From: Phycisphaeraceae bacterium
GTDB taxonomy: Bacteria; Planctomycetota; Phycisphaerae; Phycisphaerales; UBA1924
Assembly: GCA_009827205.1 (NCBI GenBank)
Contig: WUAK01000023.1
Coordinates: 1 to 16,632 of the forward strand
DNA: 16,632 nt
Direction: 5' to 3'
The notes under the pieces are model-generated. The model did no database searches. It had not been told where the DNA came from and was given only the letters and a program-made list of their open reading frames with translations. The first letter of the stretch is position 1; the number at the start of each line of letters is the position of its first letter. Positions 1 through 6,910 of this stretch are shown here, piece by piece. The position numbers were made by a program, and so were the translations under genes.

Positions 1-2495
1 TCACGGCAATCGAGGATGAACTCGTGCGCGACGCGCCCGCCAGCGCCGGTGTAGACGATGTCGTAGTGCTCCTTGAGTCTGGCGACCATGTAGTTTGCAT
101 TCAGGATCGCGTCCTGCGTTGCCTTCTTGAGGCCCGAGGCGCCCATGAGCGCGATGTAGACCCAGCTAATCGGCAGGATGCTCGCCGAGCCGTAGGGCGC
201 CGCCGAGATCGGACCGATCGCTTGATCGCCCGCGGTCTCGGGCTTCATGACCGGGTGACCCGGGATGAACGGCAAGAGGTGCTCTGCAACCCCGATGGGT
301 CCCATGCCGGGACCGCCCCCACCGTGCGGGATGCAGAAAGTCTTGTGCAGGTTGAGGTGACACACGTCGGCGCCGATGTCGCCAGGCCTGCAAAGCCCGA
401 CCTGGGCGTTCATATTTGCGCCGTCCATGTACACCTGTCCGCCGCTGGCGTGGACGATGTCGCAGACCTCGCGGATGCCCTCCTCGAACACGCCGTGCGT
501 CGAGGGGTAGGTCACCATGAGTGCGCCCAGGTTGTCCTTGTGCGTCTCGGCCTGCTCGCGCAGGTGGTCGAGATCGATATCACCCCGCTCAGTGGACTTT
601 ACCGGAACGACCTTCATCCCGGCCATGACCGCGGTCGCGGGGTTCGTACCGTGTGCGCTCGTGGGCACGAGGCAGATGTTCCTGTGAGGCTCGTCCCTCG
701 ACTCATGGTACGCCTTGATCACCATGAGCCCCGCGTACTCACCTTGCGCGCCGGCGTTGGGCTGAAGGCTCATGCCCGCGAACCCGGTGATCTCACTAAG
801 CCAGCTCTCGAGGGTTGAAAAGAGCTCACTGTAACCCTTGGTCTGCTCAGCAGGGGCAAACGGGTGCAGCGATCCGAACTCGGGCCAGGTGACGGGGATC
901 ATCTCGCTCGTCGCATTGAGTTTCATCGTGCACGAGCCGAGCGGAATCATCGAGTGCGCCAGAGACAGATCCCGGTTTTCCAGCTCCTTGAGGTAGCGGA
1001 GCATCTCCGTTTCTGAGTGGTGCGTCGTGAAGACCTCGTGGGTCATGAACTCAGTCGTGCGCACGAATGCGCCCGGTACATCCTTCATCGCGCTGCGTGC
1101 GAGCAGACCATCGACATCTGTGTTCTCGTCCCCCCCAAACGCGCGGAGGATGTCGATGACGTCATCGCGTGTGACGGTTTCATCGAGCGTGACACCGATC
1201 GACCCGTCACCAAATTCGCGTAGGTTTATGCCGAGCTCGTGCGCACGACCGATGACCTCGCTCACAGAGTCGGCGGGCTTGATTCGAAGGGTGTCAAAGA
1301 AGAGCAGCTCGGGGTCGTCCTGACCGACATCACACCCGAGTTCGATGAGCCCCTCGGCGAGCGCGACGGTCATCGAGCGGATGCGCGATGCGATCTCACG
1401 GATGCCCTCGGGACCGTGGTATGAGCCGTACATCGCGGAGATGATCGCCAGCAGCGCCTGCGCCGTGCAGATGTTGCTGGTCGCTCTGTCGCGCTTGATG
1501 TGCTGCTCACGAGTCTGAATCGTCAGCCTGAGCGCAGGACTGCCCGTTGAGTCCTTCGACACACCCACGATCCGACCCGGCATCTTGCGGATGTGCTTGA
1601 CGCTGGTCGCAAGGAACGCAGCGTGAGGACCACCAAAGCCCATCGGCACTCCGAATCGCTGAGCAGTGCCCACGACAATGTCAGCGCCCCACTCGCCCGG
1701 GGGCGTGATGAGCGCCATGGCCATCAGGTCGACGTCGCACACAACAAGAGCACCCGCTTCGTGAGCACGATCGGTGAGCGCTTTGTAGCAATCGATCCGA
1801 CCGTCGGTCGTTGGCAATTGCACGAGTACGCCCGCGATGTCGTCGCCGATTGCTGCATCTGTCGCCTTCGCGACATCGATGTCGATCCCCATCGACCGGG
1901 CGCGAGTCTTGATCACTTCAATGGTCTGCGGGTGGCACCCCTCGTCGATGACGAACTTGGTTCTGTTGCCCTTGGCGATATTGACGCACATCGCCATCGC
2001 TTCCGCCGCGGCGGTGCCCTCGTCAAGCAGCGACGCGCCCGAAATCTCCATCCCGGTCAGATCAGCGATCATTGTTTGAAAGTTGAGCAGCGCCTGCAGC
2101 CTGCCTTGGGCGATCTCCGCCTGGTAGGGCGTGTACTGGGTGTACCAGCCCGGGTTCTCGAGTACGTTGCGCAGGATGACGGGCGGCGTGATCGTGCCGT
2201 GATAGCCCATCCCGATGTACGACCGGTTGACCGTGTTCTTCTTGGCCATCTCGTGGAGCTCGGTAATGAGCTCGTGCTCGCCGCGAGGCCGACCGAGCTT
2301 GAGCTCGCCCTGCATGCGAATCGACGCGGGCACGACCTGATCGACGAGCTCACCGAGCGAGGCGCAGCCGACGCGTTCGAGCATCTGCGCGATCTCGTCG
2401 TCGTTCGGCCCGATGTGCCTTGGCACAAACTGGTCCGTGGGATCGAGGACGGAACCGCCCGAAACGCTGCTAACCGACGCATCAACCATGGTCAT
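1..2495 (-). CDS. gcvP: Glycine dehydrogenase (decarboxylating), P-protein, single-chain type; C-terminus beyond left edge
   Basis: This is the pyridoxal-phosphate P-protein of the glycine cleavage system. It decarboxylates glycine and passes the aminomethyl group to the lipoyl H-protein in the cytoplasm. I translated most of the frame by hand; 831 codons are open with no stop, and the gene leaves the window at base 1. The fused single-chain form has about 950-970 residues, so roughly 120-140 are missing. Landmarks are an N-terminal RHIGPN segment, GYHGTITPPVI, GSCTMKLNAT, and the cofactor loop NLHKTFCIPHGGGGPGMGP, whose lysine is residue 718 (codon 342-344) and should form the Schiff base. 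ATG 2495 is chosen because GGAGG lies 8 nt upstream; an in-frame ATG at 2489 is the alternative. The gene follows the lipoprotein gene after 104 nt and has its own candidate promoter. gcvT and gcvH are not in view. Confidence 0.97.
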   Translation of the reverse strand, partial: MTMVDASVSSVSGGSVLDPTDQFVPRHIGPNDDEIAQMLERVGCASLGELVDQVVPASIRMQGELKLGRPRGEHELITELHEMAKKNTVNRSYIGMGYHGTITPPVILRNVLENPGWYTQYTPYQAEIAQGRLQALLNFQTMIADLTGMEISGASLLDEGTAAAEAMAMCVNIAKGNRTKFVIDEGCHPQTIEVIKTRARSMGIDIDVAKATDAAIGDDIAGVLVQLPTTDGRIDCYKALTDRAHEAGALVVCDVDLMAMALITPPGEWGADIVVGTAQRFGVPMGFGGPHAAFLATSVKHIRKMPGRIVGVSKDSTGSPALRLTIQTREQHIKRDRATSNICTAQALLAIISAMYGSYHGPEGIREIASRIRSMTVALAEGLIELGCDVGQDDPELLFFDTLRIKPADSVSEVIGRAHELGINLREFGDGSIGVTLDETVTRDDVIDILRAFGGDENTDVDGLLARSAMKDVPGAFVRTTEFMTHEVFTTHHSETEMLRYLKELENRDLSLAHSMIPLGSCTMKLNATSEMIPVTWPEFGSLHPFAPAEQTKGYSELFSTLESWLSEITGFAGMSLQPNAGAQGEYAGLMVIKAYHESRDEPHRNICLVPTSAHGTNPATAVMAGMKVVPVKSTERGDIDLDHLREQAETHKDNLGALMVTYPSTHGVFEEGIREVCDIVHASGGQVYMDGANMNAQVGLCRPGDIGADVCHLNLHKTFCIPHGGGGPGMGPIGVAEHLLPFIPGHPVMKPETAGDQAIGPISAAPYGSASILPISWVYIALMGASGLKKATQDAILNANYMVARLKEHYDIVYTGAGGRVAHEFILDCR

Positions 2496-2521
2496 TCACC
2501 GAGCCTCCGCTGCGAGAGAAG

Positions 2522-2538
2522 CAGGCCTTCAAGGCCTG
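2522..2538. repeat. 17-bp palindrome at the predicted gcvP transcription start
   Basis: CAGGCCTT and AAGGCCTG form a perfect 8-bp inverted repeat around one central base. It starts 6 nt downstream of the candidate -10 and ends 26 nt before the gcvP start codon. It could be a repressor operator covering +1 or a hairpin at the 5' end of the mRNA. The palindrome is seen directly; its role is inferred. Confidence 0.55.
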
Positions 2539-2544
2539 TATGCA

Positions 2545-2572
2545 ATATTAGCGCTGCGGGAGGTACGGTCAG
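2545..2572 (-). promoter_or_regulatory. Candidate sigma-70-type promoter of gcvP
   Basis: Read on the minus strand, CTGACC (2572-2567) and TAATAT (2550-2545) are separated by 16 nt. The predicted transcript would start near 2538, giving a leader of about 43 nt that contains the gcvP ribosome site. The -10 is good and the -35 only partial. The 104-nt gap after the lipoprotein gene, together with this motif, suggests gcvP can be transcribed independently. Confidence 0.45.
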
Positions 2573-2589
2573 CCGAGGCGGGGGTTCGG

Positions 2590-2604
2590 GGTGATCAAAT
2601 CACC
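2590..2604. repeat. Short inverted repeat at the lipoprotein gene's stop codon
   Basis: GGTGAT and ATCACC flank a 3-nt centre (CAA), and the right arm includes the TGA stop of the lipoprotein gene. It is AT-rich for a stem and no T-run follows on the minus strand, so it is a weak terminator at best. It lies upstream of the gcvP promoter region. Confidence 0.3.
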
Positions 2605-3175
2605 TCTCTTCATAGAACCAGAGGAGGCGTTCGTCGCCGTCTTCCTGGATCATGTCGAAGCCCTGCCAGCGGAGTTCTCGGCCCGCACCGCGGATCAGTT
2701 TGAGCCGGTGTATGCCGGGCCCGGTCCTCCGGAATGTTACGTTGGGCGAATGCTCGGCCATGGGAATCCGGGCGAAGAGCCTGTCAATCGACTCAAACTC
2801 GTCCTTGAGCATGTCAAATGCCTCGGCGGGGTCCGTGTCATGCGCGCGAAACTCCCGCTTGGTGGCCTCGCTCAGGACATACTGCTGAAACAGCTCACGC
2901 TCATCGTCGCGGAGGGTTTCGTAGATGTGACGCATCAGATGCCTGGGTCCGCGAGACCGGAGAATGATGTTGCCGTCCTCGTCCTCGTACCGCTGATCGT
3001 CGACGGCGAGGTATCTCGGGTCATGCGTTCTGCCGAGTCCGGTTCGGCTCACACCCGGACCCTCGGCGCCGTCGAGCCCGCTGAAGAATGTGTTCGAGGA
3101 AACATCCTTCTCGTAGGTCTCACAGCCCGCGAGCACGAGCACAACAACCGAAAGAACGACACTTCCAACTCTCAT
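2600..3175 (-). CDS. Small predicted lipoprotein of unknown function
   Basis: This is a 191-residue protein I cannot assign to a family. Residues 1-17 form a lipoprotein signal peptide, and the lipobox LAGC places the lipidated cysteine at position 18, so the mature protein should be anchored to a membrane facing the periplasm. The rest is polar and rich in charged residues (Asp, Glu, Arg), with no further membrane segment. The region around residues 80-150 looks helical, and the C-terminus is short and aromatic (LLWFYEER). The start codon overlaps the nadB stop in an ATGA arrangement, so translation is probably coupled to nadB. Nothing in the sequence explains a link between an envelope lipoprotein and NAD synthesis. 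Confidence 0.8.
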   Translation of the reverse strand: MRVGSVVLSVVVLVLAGCETYEKDVSSNTFFSGLDGAEGPGVSRTGLGRTHDPRYLAVDDQRYEDEDGNIILRSRGPRHLMRHIYETLRDDERELFQQYVLSEATKREFRAHDTDPAEAFDMLKDEFESIDRLFARIPMAEHSPNVTFRRTGPGIHRLKLIRGAGRELRWQGFDMIQEDGDERLLWFYEER

Positions 3176-4836
3176 GACGCGATCCCGGTTGGCTCCTCGA
3201 TCGGAAGTCCGGTTGGGTCGGTGTCACCTCTTCGCCAGCAGTCGTGCGAGGCGAAGTCGTCCAGTTGCTCGGGAGCGTCGGATCTGGTGTGACACCCGCG
3301 AGACTCGGCTCGCCAGAGCGCGGATTGAGCGACAAGCCGCCCAACCGTGAGCATGTTCTGGACTTCCCAGCCCTCGGGGTCGTCGAAGATCTTGTCGAAG
3401 GTGTACCTCGCCCAGAACTCGAGCATGTGCACGGCGTCGGTCAGCATCGGGCCTGTACGCTCGATGCCAACGTTGCGCCACATCGCCGAGCGGAGACTCG
3501 AGCGGACATCCTCGATGTCGAGCACACCGTGCTCGCTCGGGCGGATGTCGCTCACGATCGAGATGGGCGCCTGGGTCCCCAGTTCACTGGCGGCCAACCC
3601 GGCGAGCCTGCCCGCCTCTGCGCCGATGACCAGCCCTTCAAGCAGCGAGTTGCTCGCCAGACGGTTCGCGCCGTGGAGCCCCGAGCAGGCGACCTCACCA
3701 ACCGCGAACAGGCCAGGGATATCTGTCTTTCCTGTGTGATCCGTTCTCACGCCCCCCACGGTGTAATGCGCGGCGGGGTGGACCGGGATCATCTGCTTCT
3801 GGGGATCGATCCCGAAGGTGATCAGGTTCTTTGCGATGCTCGGGAATCGGTTCTCGAATCGATCGATGTGCGTGGCATCGAGGAAGACGTGCGTGCTGCC
3901 CGTGCGCGCGATCCGGCGAACGATCGCTCTGCTGACGACATCGCGCGGCGCGAGCTCGGCGAGCTCGTGCTCGCCCTGCATGAATCGTTCACCCGATTCG
4001 TCGCGCAGGTACGCGCCCTCGCCGCGTACCGCTTCGCTGATCAGACTCCGAGGGGCACCCGGTAGGTACAAAACAGTCGGATGGAACTGCACGAACGCCA
4101 TATCCGCGATCGAGGCACCCGCGCGGTACGCCATCGCGATGCCGTCTGCTGTTGCGACGCGAGGATTCGTGGTCTCGCGGTAGAGCTGCCCAGCGCCACC
4201 CGAGGCGAGCACGGTCGAGCGTGCCCAGATCATCTGCAGGCCGTAACGCGGGTGCCAAGTGACAGCGCCGACAACCGGTGACCCAATCTCAAGGCTGGGC
4301 GTGATCAGATCGAGCGCGAAGCAGTTCTCGAAGACACGGATATTCGGATGCGCGACCATCTTCGCGGTCAGCGTCTCTTGCATGTAGCGACCGGTTGCGT
4401 CGCCGCTGGTGTGGAGGATCCGACGTTCGAGATGCCCTCCCTCTCGACCGAGCTCGATCTCACCCTGCGCGTCACGATCGAAGGGCATACCCCAGTCGAT
4501 CAGTTCTTTGATCCGGTCAGGCCCGCCGGCAACGACGTGCGAAACAACGCCCGGATCGCAGAGCCCGCCCCCGACATCAAGCGTGTCAGCTTCGTGCTTA
4601 TCGAAGCTGTCGGTCTCGGCGAGGACAGACGCGATGCCGCCCTGGGCCCAGGCGGTGTTGCTGACCTCGGCTTCGTGTTTGCAGAGGACGATGACCTCAC
4701 CGAACTCCGCAGCCGCGAGTGCGGCGCGAGCACCGGCGACGCCTCCGCCGATGACGAGCGAGCCCGTAAACATCTGAGGCAAGAGCCCCGAACGGAAGGG
4801 GATGAGGTACCGGCGATCGTCTAGGCCCGAGTCCAT
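3172..4836 (-). CDS. nadB: L-aspartate oxidase
   Basis: NadB is an FAD flavoprotein that oxidises L-aspartate to iminoaspartate, the first step of de novo NAD synthesis; NadA then condenses the product to quinolinate. The protein has 554 residues, slightly longer than the roughly 540 of E. coli NadB. Visible features are the N-terminal dinucleotide-binding motif VIGGGVAG (28-35), the NadB signature SNTAWAQGGIAS (59-70), QFHPT with His252, APRDVVSRA with Arg298, HPAAHYTVGG (353-362), and HGANRLASNSLLEG, the family's FAD-contact motif. A fumarate-reductase-like C-terminal domain follows. NadB is preferred over succinate dehydrogenase because of length, SNTAWAQGGIA and the soluble context. No Shine-Dalgarno precedes ATG 4836, but TAGACT lies 8 nt upstream. 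The 3' end overlaps the lipoprotein gene by 4 nt. nadA and nadC are not nearby. Confidence 0.96.
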   Translation of the reverse strand: MDSGLDDRRYLIPFRSGLLPQMFTGSLVIGGGVAGARAALAAAEFGEVIVLCKHEAEVSNTAWAQGGIASVLAETDSFDKHEADTLDVGGGLCDPGVVSHVVAGGPDRIKELIDWGMPFDRDAQGEIELGREGGHLERRILHTSGDATGRYMQETLTAKMVAHPNIRVFENCFALDLITPSLEIGSPVVGAVTWHPRYGLQMIWARSTVLASGGAGQLYRETTNPRVATADGIAMAYRAGASIADMAFVQFHPTVLYLPGAPRSLISEAVRGEGAYLRDESGERFMQGEHELAELAPRDVVSRAIVRRIARTGSTHVFLDATHIDRFENRFPSIAKNLITFGIDPQKQMIPVHPAAHYTVGGVRTDHTGKTDIPGLFAVGEVACSGLHGANRLASNSLLEGLVIGAEAGRLAGLAASELGTQAPISIVSDIRPSEHGVLDIEDVRSSLRSAMWRNVGIERTGPMLTDAVHMLEFWARYTFDKIFDDPEGWEVQNMLTVGRLVAQSALWRAESRGCHTRSDAPEQLDDFASHDCWRRGDTDPTGLPIEEPTGIAS

Positions 4837-4844
4837 GTACCCAA

Positions 4845-4850
4845 AGTCTA
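4845..4850 (-). promoter_or_regulatory. Candidate -10 element (TAGACT) for a near-leaderless nadB transcript
   Basis: TAGACT on the minus strand sits 8 nt before the nadB ATG, inside the 27-nt gap after the DinB-like gene. There is no purine-rich ribosome site between it and the start codon. It resembles the TAGACT boxes in front of the STAS and folA genes. No clear -35 is visible. Confidence 0.4.
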
Positions 4851-4863
4851 CGCGTGCCGAGCG

Positions 4864-5451
4864 TTACGGCTGCGTAGCCGTGTTCCCGAGCAGTAGTTCT
4901 ACCTTCTTGGTGAGGAAGTAGGCGTGGTACTCGATATGCCAGGTAGAGAGCGCCAGGAGCCTCTTGAAGCTGAACTCGCCGCGAACCGCGTGCATGCCCT
5001 TGCGTTCCCAGGTGGTTTCCGGGATGGAGTTCAGCCAGTCGCGGTTCCAAGCTCTTAGCGTGTGGATCGTTGCAACAAACGCCCCGCAGGCGGCCCTGGC
5101 GGATTCCTCACCGGATCCCTGAGGCTTGAGGTTGTAGAGCCCGTTATCGATGTACGAGTCGGGCTCAAAGCCATCAAAGACGACACCGTCCTCCGCCGCG
5201 AGTCGACGCAGCCTGTAGGTGTTGAGGACCTCGCACTCCGCCAGATGCCCGATGAGCACCCTCGCGGGCCACTTGCCGACGCCGGCAGATTCGAGGAACG
5301 CTGTGTCGAGCATCTCGTCATCGAACTCGAAGACTCGTTTGTCGATCCGCTCGACACCGATCGCAAATCGATCGATCAGGTCCCGGTTGGACAGCTGAGC
5401 CAACTCGTCAAAGTGCGGGGTGGGCTCACGCATCACGTGGTCGGTCTCCAT
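4864..5451 (-). CDS. DinB/YfiT-like four-helix-bundle protein, putative metal-dependent enzyme
   Basis: The 195-residue length, mostly helical composition and histidine spacing match the DinB/YfiT superfamily: LIGHLAE with His69 in the first half, and WHIEYHAYF with His172 and His176 in the last helix. In this family three histidines bind a divalent metal. Members include thiol-dependent transferases and many uncharacterised proteins, so the substrate cannot be named. There is no signal peptide, so it should be cytoplasmic. ATG 5451 has AAAGGAG 6-7 nt upstream; an internal Met at residue 7 is a less likely start. It is the first gene of a minus-strand run into nadB (27-nt gap) and is divergent from the thioesterase gene only 32 nt away. 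The link to NAD synthesis is positional only. Confidence 0.8.
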   Translation of the reverse strand: METDHVMREPTPHFDELAQLSNRDLIDRFAIGVERIDKRVFEFDDEMLDTAFLESAGVGKWPARVLIGHLAECEVLNTYRLRRLAAEDGVVFDGFEPDSYIDNGLYNLKPQGSGEESARAACGAFVATIHTLRAWNRDWLNSIPETTWERKGMHAVRGEFSFKRLLALSTWHIEYHAYFLTKKVELLLGNTATQP

Positions 5452-5472
5452 CTCCGACTCCTTTCTTCTCGC

Positions 5473-5478
5473 TACTGT
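5473..5478 (+). promoter_or_regulatory. Candidate -10 element (TACTGT) just before the thioesterase start
   Basis: TACTGT lies 5 nt before ATG 5484. The intergenic space is only 32 nt and its other strand holds the ribosome site of the divergent DinB-like gene, so any -35 contact would fall within that gene's first codons. This is a weaker match than the TAGACT boxes. Confidence 0.3.
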
Positions 5479-5483
5479 TGGTC

Positions 5484-5903
5484 ATGACGAGCGATGATTC
5501 AAAGCGCCTGGCCCTCCGCGTGGTCGCGATGCCCAGGGACACCAATCAGTACGGCACCATCTTCGGGGGCGTGATCCTCTCCTACATCGACCAAGCGGGA
5601 TTCGTCGAGGCCCGGCGCCACGGATGCCACAGGTGGGTGACCGCCGCGATCAACAAGGTCGAATTCGAGGCCCCGGTGAACGTAGGCGATGTCATCTGCC
5701 TTTACACGACAACGACCCGAACCGGGACAACCTCGGTCACTGTCCAGATCGACGTCGTCGCCGAGCGGTACATGACAGGCGAGGCGGTCGATGTGACGAG
5801 TGCTGATATGACGCTCGTCGCTGTCGGCCCCGAGGGCAAGCCGATCCCGTTCGACTCGCCCCCCACCATCATCGAGCCGGGCGTGACACTAGACAAAGGC
5901 TGA
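5484..5903 (+). CDS. Acyl-CoA thioesterase, YciA-type hotdog fold
   Basis: Predicted cytoplasmic hotdog-fold acyl-CoA hydrolase that cleaves acyl-CoA to free acid and CoA. The start matches YciA-like proteins: LRVVAMPRDTNQYGTIFGG with Asp19 and Asn21, followed by the helix carrying Asp36 (YIDQAGF). VEFEAPVNVGDVICLYTTT and the distal PEGKPIPF also match the family. The 139-residue length suits a single hotdog domain, and the active form should be a multimer. An in-frame TTG at 5478 would add two residues, but ATG 5484 is preferred. No Shine-Dalgarno exists in the 32 nt before it; TACTGT lies 5 nt upstream, so translation may be leaderless or the promoter lies inside the divergent DinB-like gene. 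Acyl chain preference cannot be read from the sequence. Confidence 0.88.
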   Translation: MTSDDSKRLALRVVAMPRDTNQYGTIFGGVILSYIDQAGFVEARRHGCHRWVTAAINKVEFEAPVNVGDVICLYTTTTRTGTTSVTVQIDVVAERYMTGEAVDVTSADMTLVAVGPEGKPIPFDSPPTIIEPGVTLDKG

Positions 5904-5927
5904 GCGCCCGTGTTCGCTTTGGTTTGC

Positions 5928-5933
5928 TAGACT
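5928..5933 (+). promoter_or_regulatory. Candidate -10 element (TAGACT) for a leaderless STAS-purN transcript
   Basis: GCTAGACT is followed by exactly 6 nt (ggcctc) and then ATG 5940. At normal -10 to +1 distance transcription would start at the start codon. There is no Shine-Dalgarno sequence. The same GCTAGACT plus 6 nt occurs before folA. No convincing -35 is visible. Confidence 0.5.
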
Positions 5934-5939
5934 GGCCTC

Positions 5940-6290
5940 ATGAGTGCTTCGAGCTTTTTAGTGACCGAACCATCGGGCAATGCCGTGCTGGCTCAGATCC
6001 TGTGCGAGCACATGGGCGAGCGAGAGACCCAGATCATCCAGGACGAACTGACCGCTGCGGCCGAGCCAGTCGGCTGGCGTGTCGCGATCGACTTGTCCAA
6101 GGTCACGTTCCTACCCTCGGCGGGGCTCGGGATGCTCGTTGCGATCCACAACAACGCCAAGACGAGCAAGGGTAAGGTCGCGGTCTTCGGCGTCGCCGAC
6201 GACCTGCTGAACATGCTCAAGATCACGCACCTCGACAAGCTCTTCCAGATCAAGCCCGATCGTGAAGCGGCGCTCAAAGCCGTCTCATGA
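5940..6290 (+). CDS. STAS-domain protein, probable anti-sigma factor antagonist
   Basis: A 116-residue single-domain STAS protein of the SpoIIAA/RsbV class. Such proteins release a sigma factor by binding its anti-sigma kinase, and are switched off when that kinase phosphorylates a serine. Visible features are the beta strand WRVAIDLSKVTFL, the phospho-acceptor loop PSAGLGML with Ser60, and strand KVAVFGVADD followed by helix LLNMLKITHLDKLFQI. In Bacillus proteins the loop reads DSxGLG; here Pro replaces Asp and Ala follows the Ser. The partner kinase and phosphatase are not in the window. TAGACT lies 6 nt before the ATG and no Shine-Dalgarno is present. The stop overlaps the purN start (ATGA), an unusual coupling of a regulator with purine synthesis. 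Confidence 0.87.
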   Translation: MSASSFLVTEPSGNAVLAQILCEHMGERETQIIQDELTAAAEPVGWRVAIDLSKVTFLPSAGLGMLVAIHNNAKTSKGKVAVFGVADDLLNMLKITHLDKLFQIKPDREAALKAVS

Positions 6291-6880
6291 GCGGAATCCG
6301 GGGGAAGCCCAGGCTTGCCCTCTTCATCTCGGGCGGCGGGCGCACGGCGCTGAACATTGCCGACGAAATCGACACAGGGAAACTGATCGCCGAGATCGCT
6401 GTCGTTGTCGCATCTCGCCAGTGCGACGGCGTCGAGCGATGTAGAGAACGAGGCCTCGATGTCATCATCGCGAAGGGCGTGATCCCCGAAGACCGGCTCG
6501 CTCAGATACTCAGTGAGTATCGCGTCGATCTGGTGTGCCTCGCCGGGTACCTGAAGCTGCTGCCGATACCCGACGGCTGGCAGGGCAGGATTCTGAACAT
6601 CCATCCGTCGCTGCTGCCGAAGTTCGGCGGTCCCGGGATGTTCGGGGATCTGGTCCACACCGCGGTTCTCGAAGCCGGGGAACAAAATTCGGGCTGCACC
6701 GTCCATATCTGTGACGGCGAGTTCGATCGCGGGCCGATCGTGCTGCAGAGGACTTGTGAGGTTGTACAGGGTGACACGCCTGAAACGCTCGCGGCGCGGG
6801 TTTTTCGGGCCGAGTGCGAGGCGTACCCCGAGGCGATCCGTACAACCCTCAAGACGCTCGGTTTCGACGCCGACCAGTAG
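6287..6880 (+). CDS. purN: Phosphoribosylglycinamide formyltransferase
   Basis: PurN transfers the formyl group of 10-formyl-THF to glycinamide ribonucleotide in de novo purine synthesis. The 197-residue protein has the substrate-phosphate loop SGGGRTAL near residues 15-22, the central AGYLKLLP segment, the catalytic NIHPSLLPKF with Asn104 and His106, and CDGEFDRGPIVLQ, whose Asp143 aligns with the catalytic aspartate of E. coli PurN. The length is close to the roughly 210 residues usual for the family. ATG 6287 is chosen because it forms the ATGA overlap with the upstream STAS gene; no separate ribosome site is visible, so coupled translation is likely. The related formyl-transferring enzymes Fmt and PurU are longer and carry extra domains that are absent here. 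Confidence 0.93.
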   Translation: MSGIRGKPRLALFISGGGRTALNIADEIDTGKLIAEIAVVVASRQCDGVERCRERGLDVIIAKGVIPEDRLAQILSEYRVDLVCLAGYLKLLPIPDGWQGRILNIHPSLLPKFGGPGMFGDLVHTAVLEAGEQNSGCTVHICDGEFDRGPIVLQRTCEVVQGDTPETLAARVFRAECEAYPEAIRTTLKTLGFDADQ

Positions 6881-6910
6881 GCTGTTGGGGCAACACAAGG
6901 AGGCGCCCAT

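Noticed and set aside
24..818. Long open plus-strand frame over the gcvP region
   Set aside because: It is the shadow of gcvP. The minus strand encodes conserved P-protein motifs throughout, and the plus-strand translation resembles no protein and has no ribosome site.
1593..2594. 333-codon open plus-strand frame
   Set aside because: It lies opposite the conserved N-terminal half of gcvP in a GC-rich genome where antisense frames stay open by codon bias.
2496..2599. Glycine riboswitch upstream of gcvP
   Set aside because: The predicted leader is about 43 nt, too short for a glycine aptamer, and no aptamer-like core was recognised.
3244..4065. 273-codon open plus-strand frame
   Set aside because: It is antisense to nadB, whose motifs are intact on the other strand.
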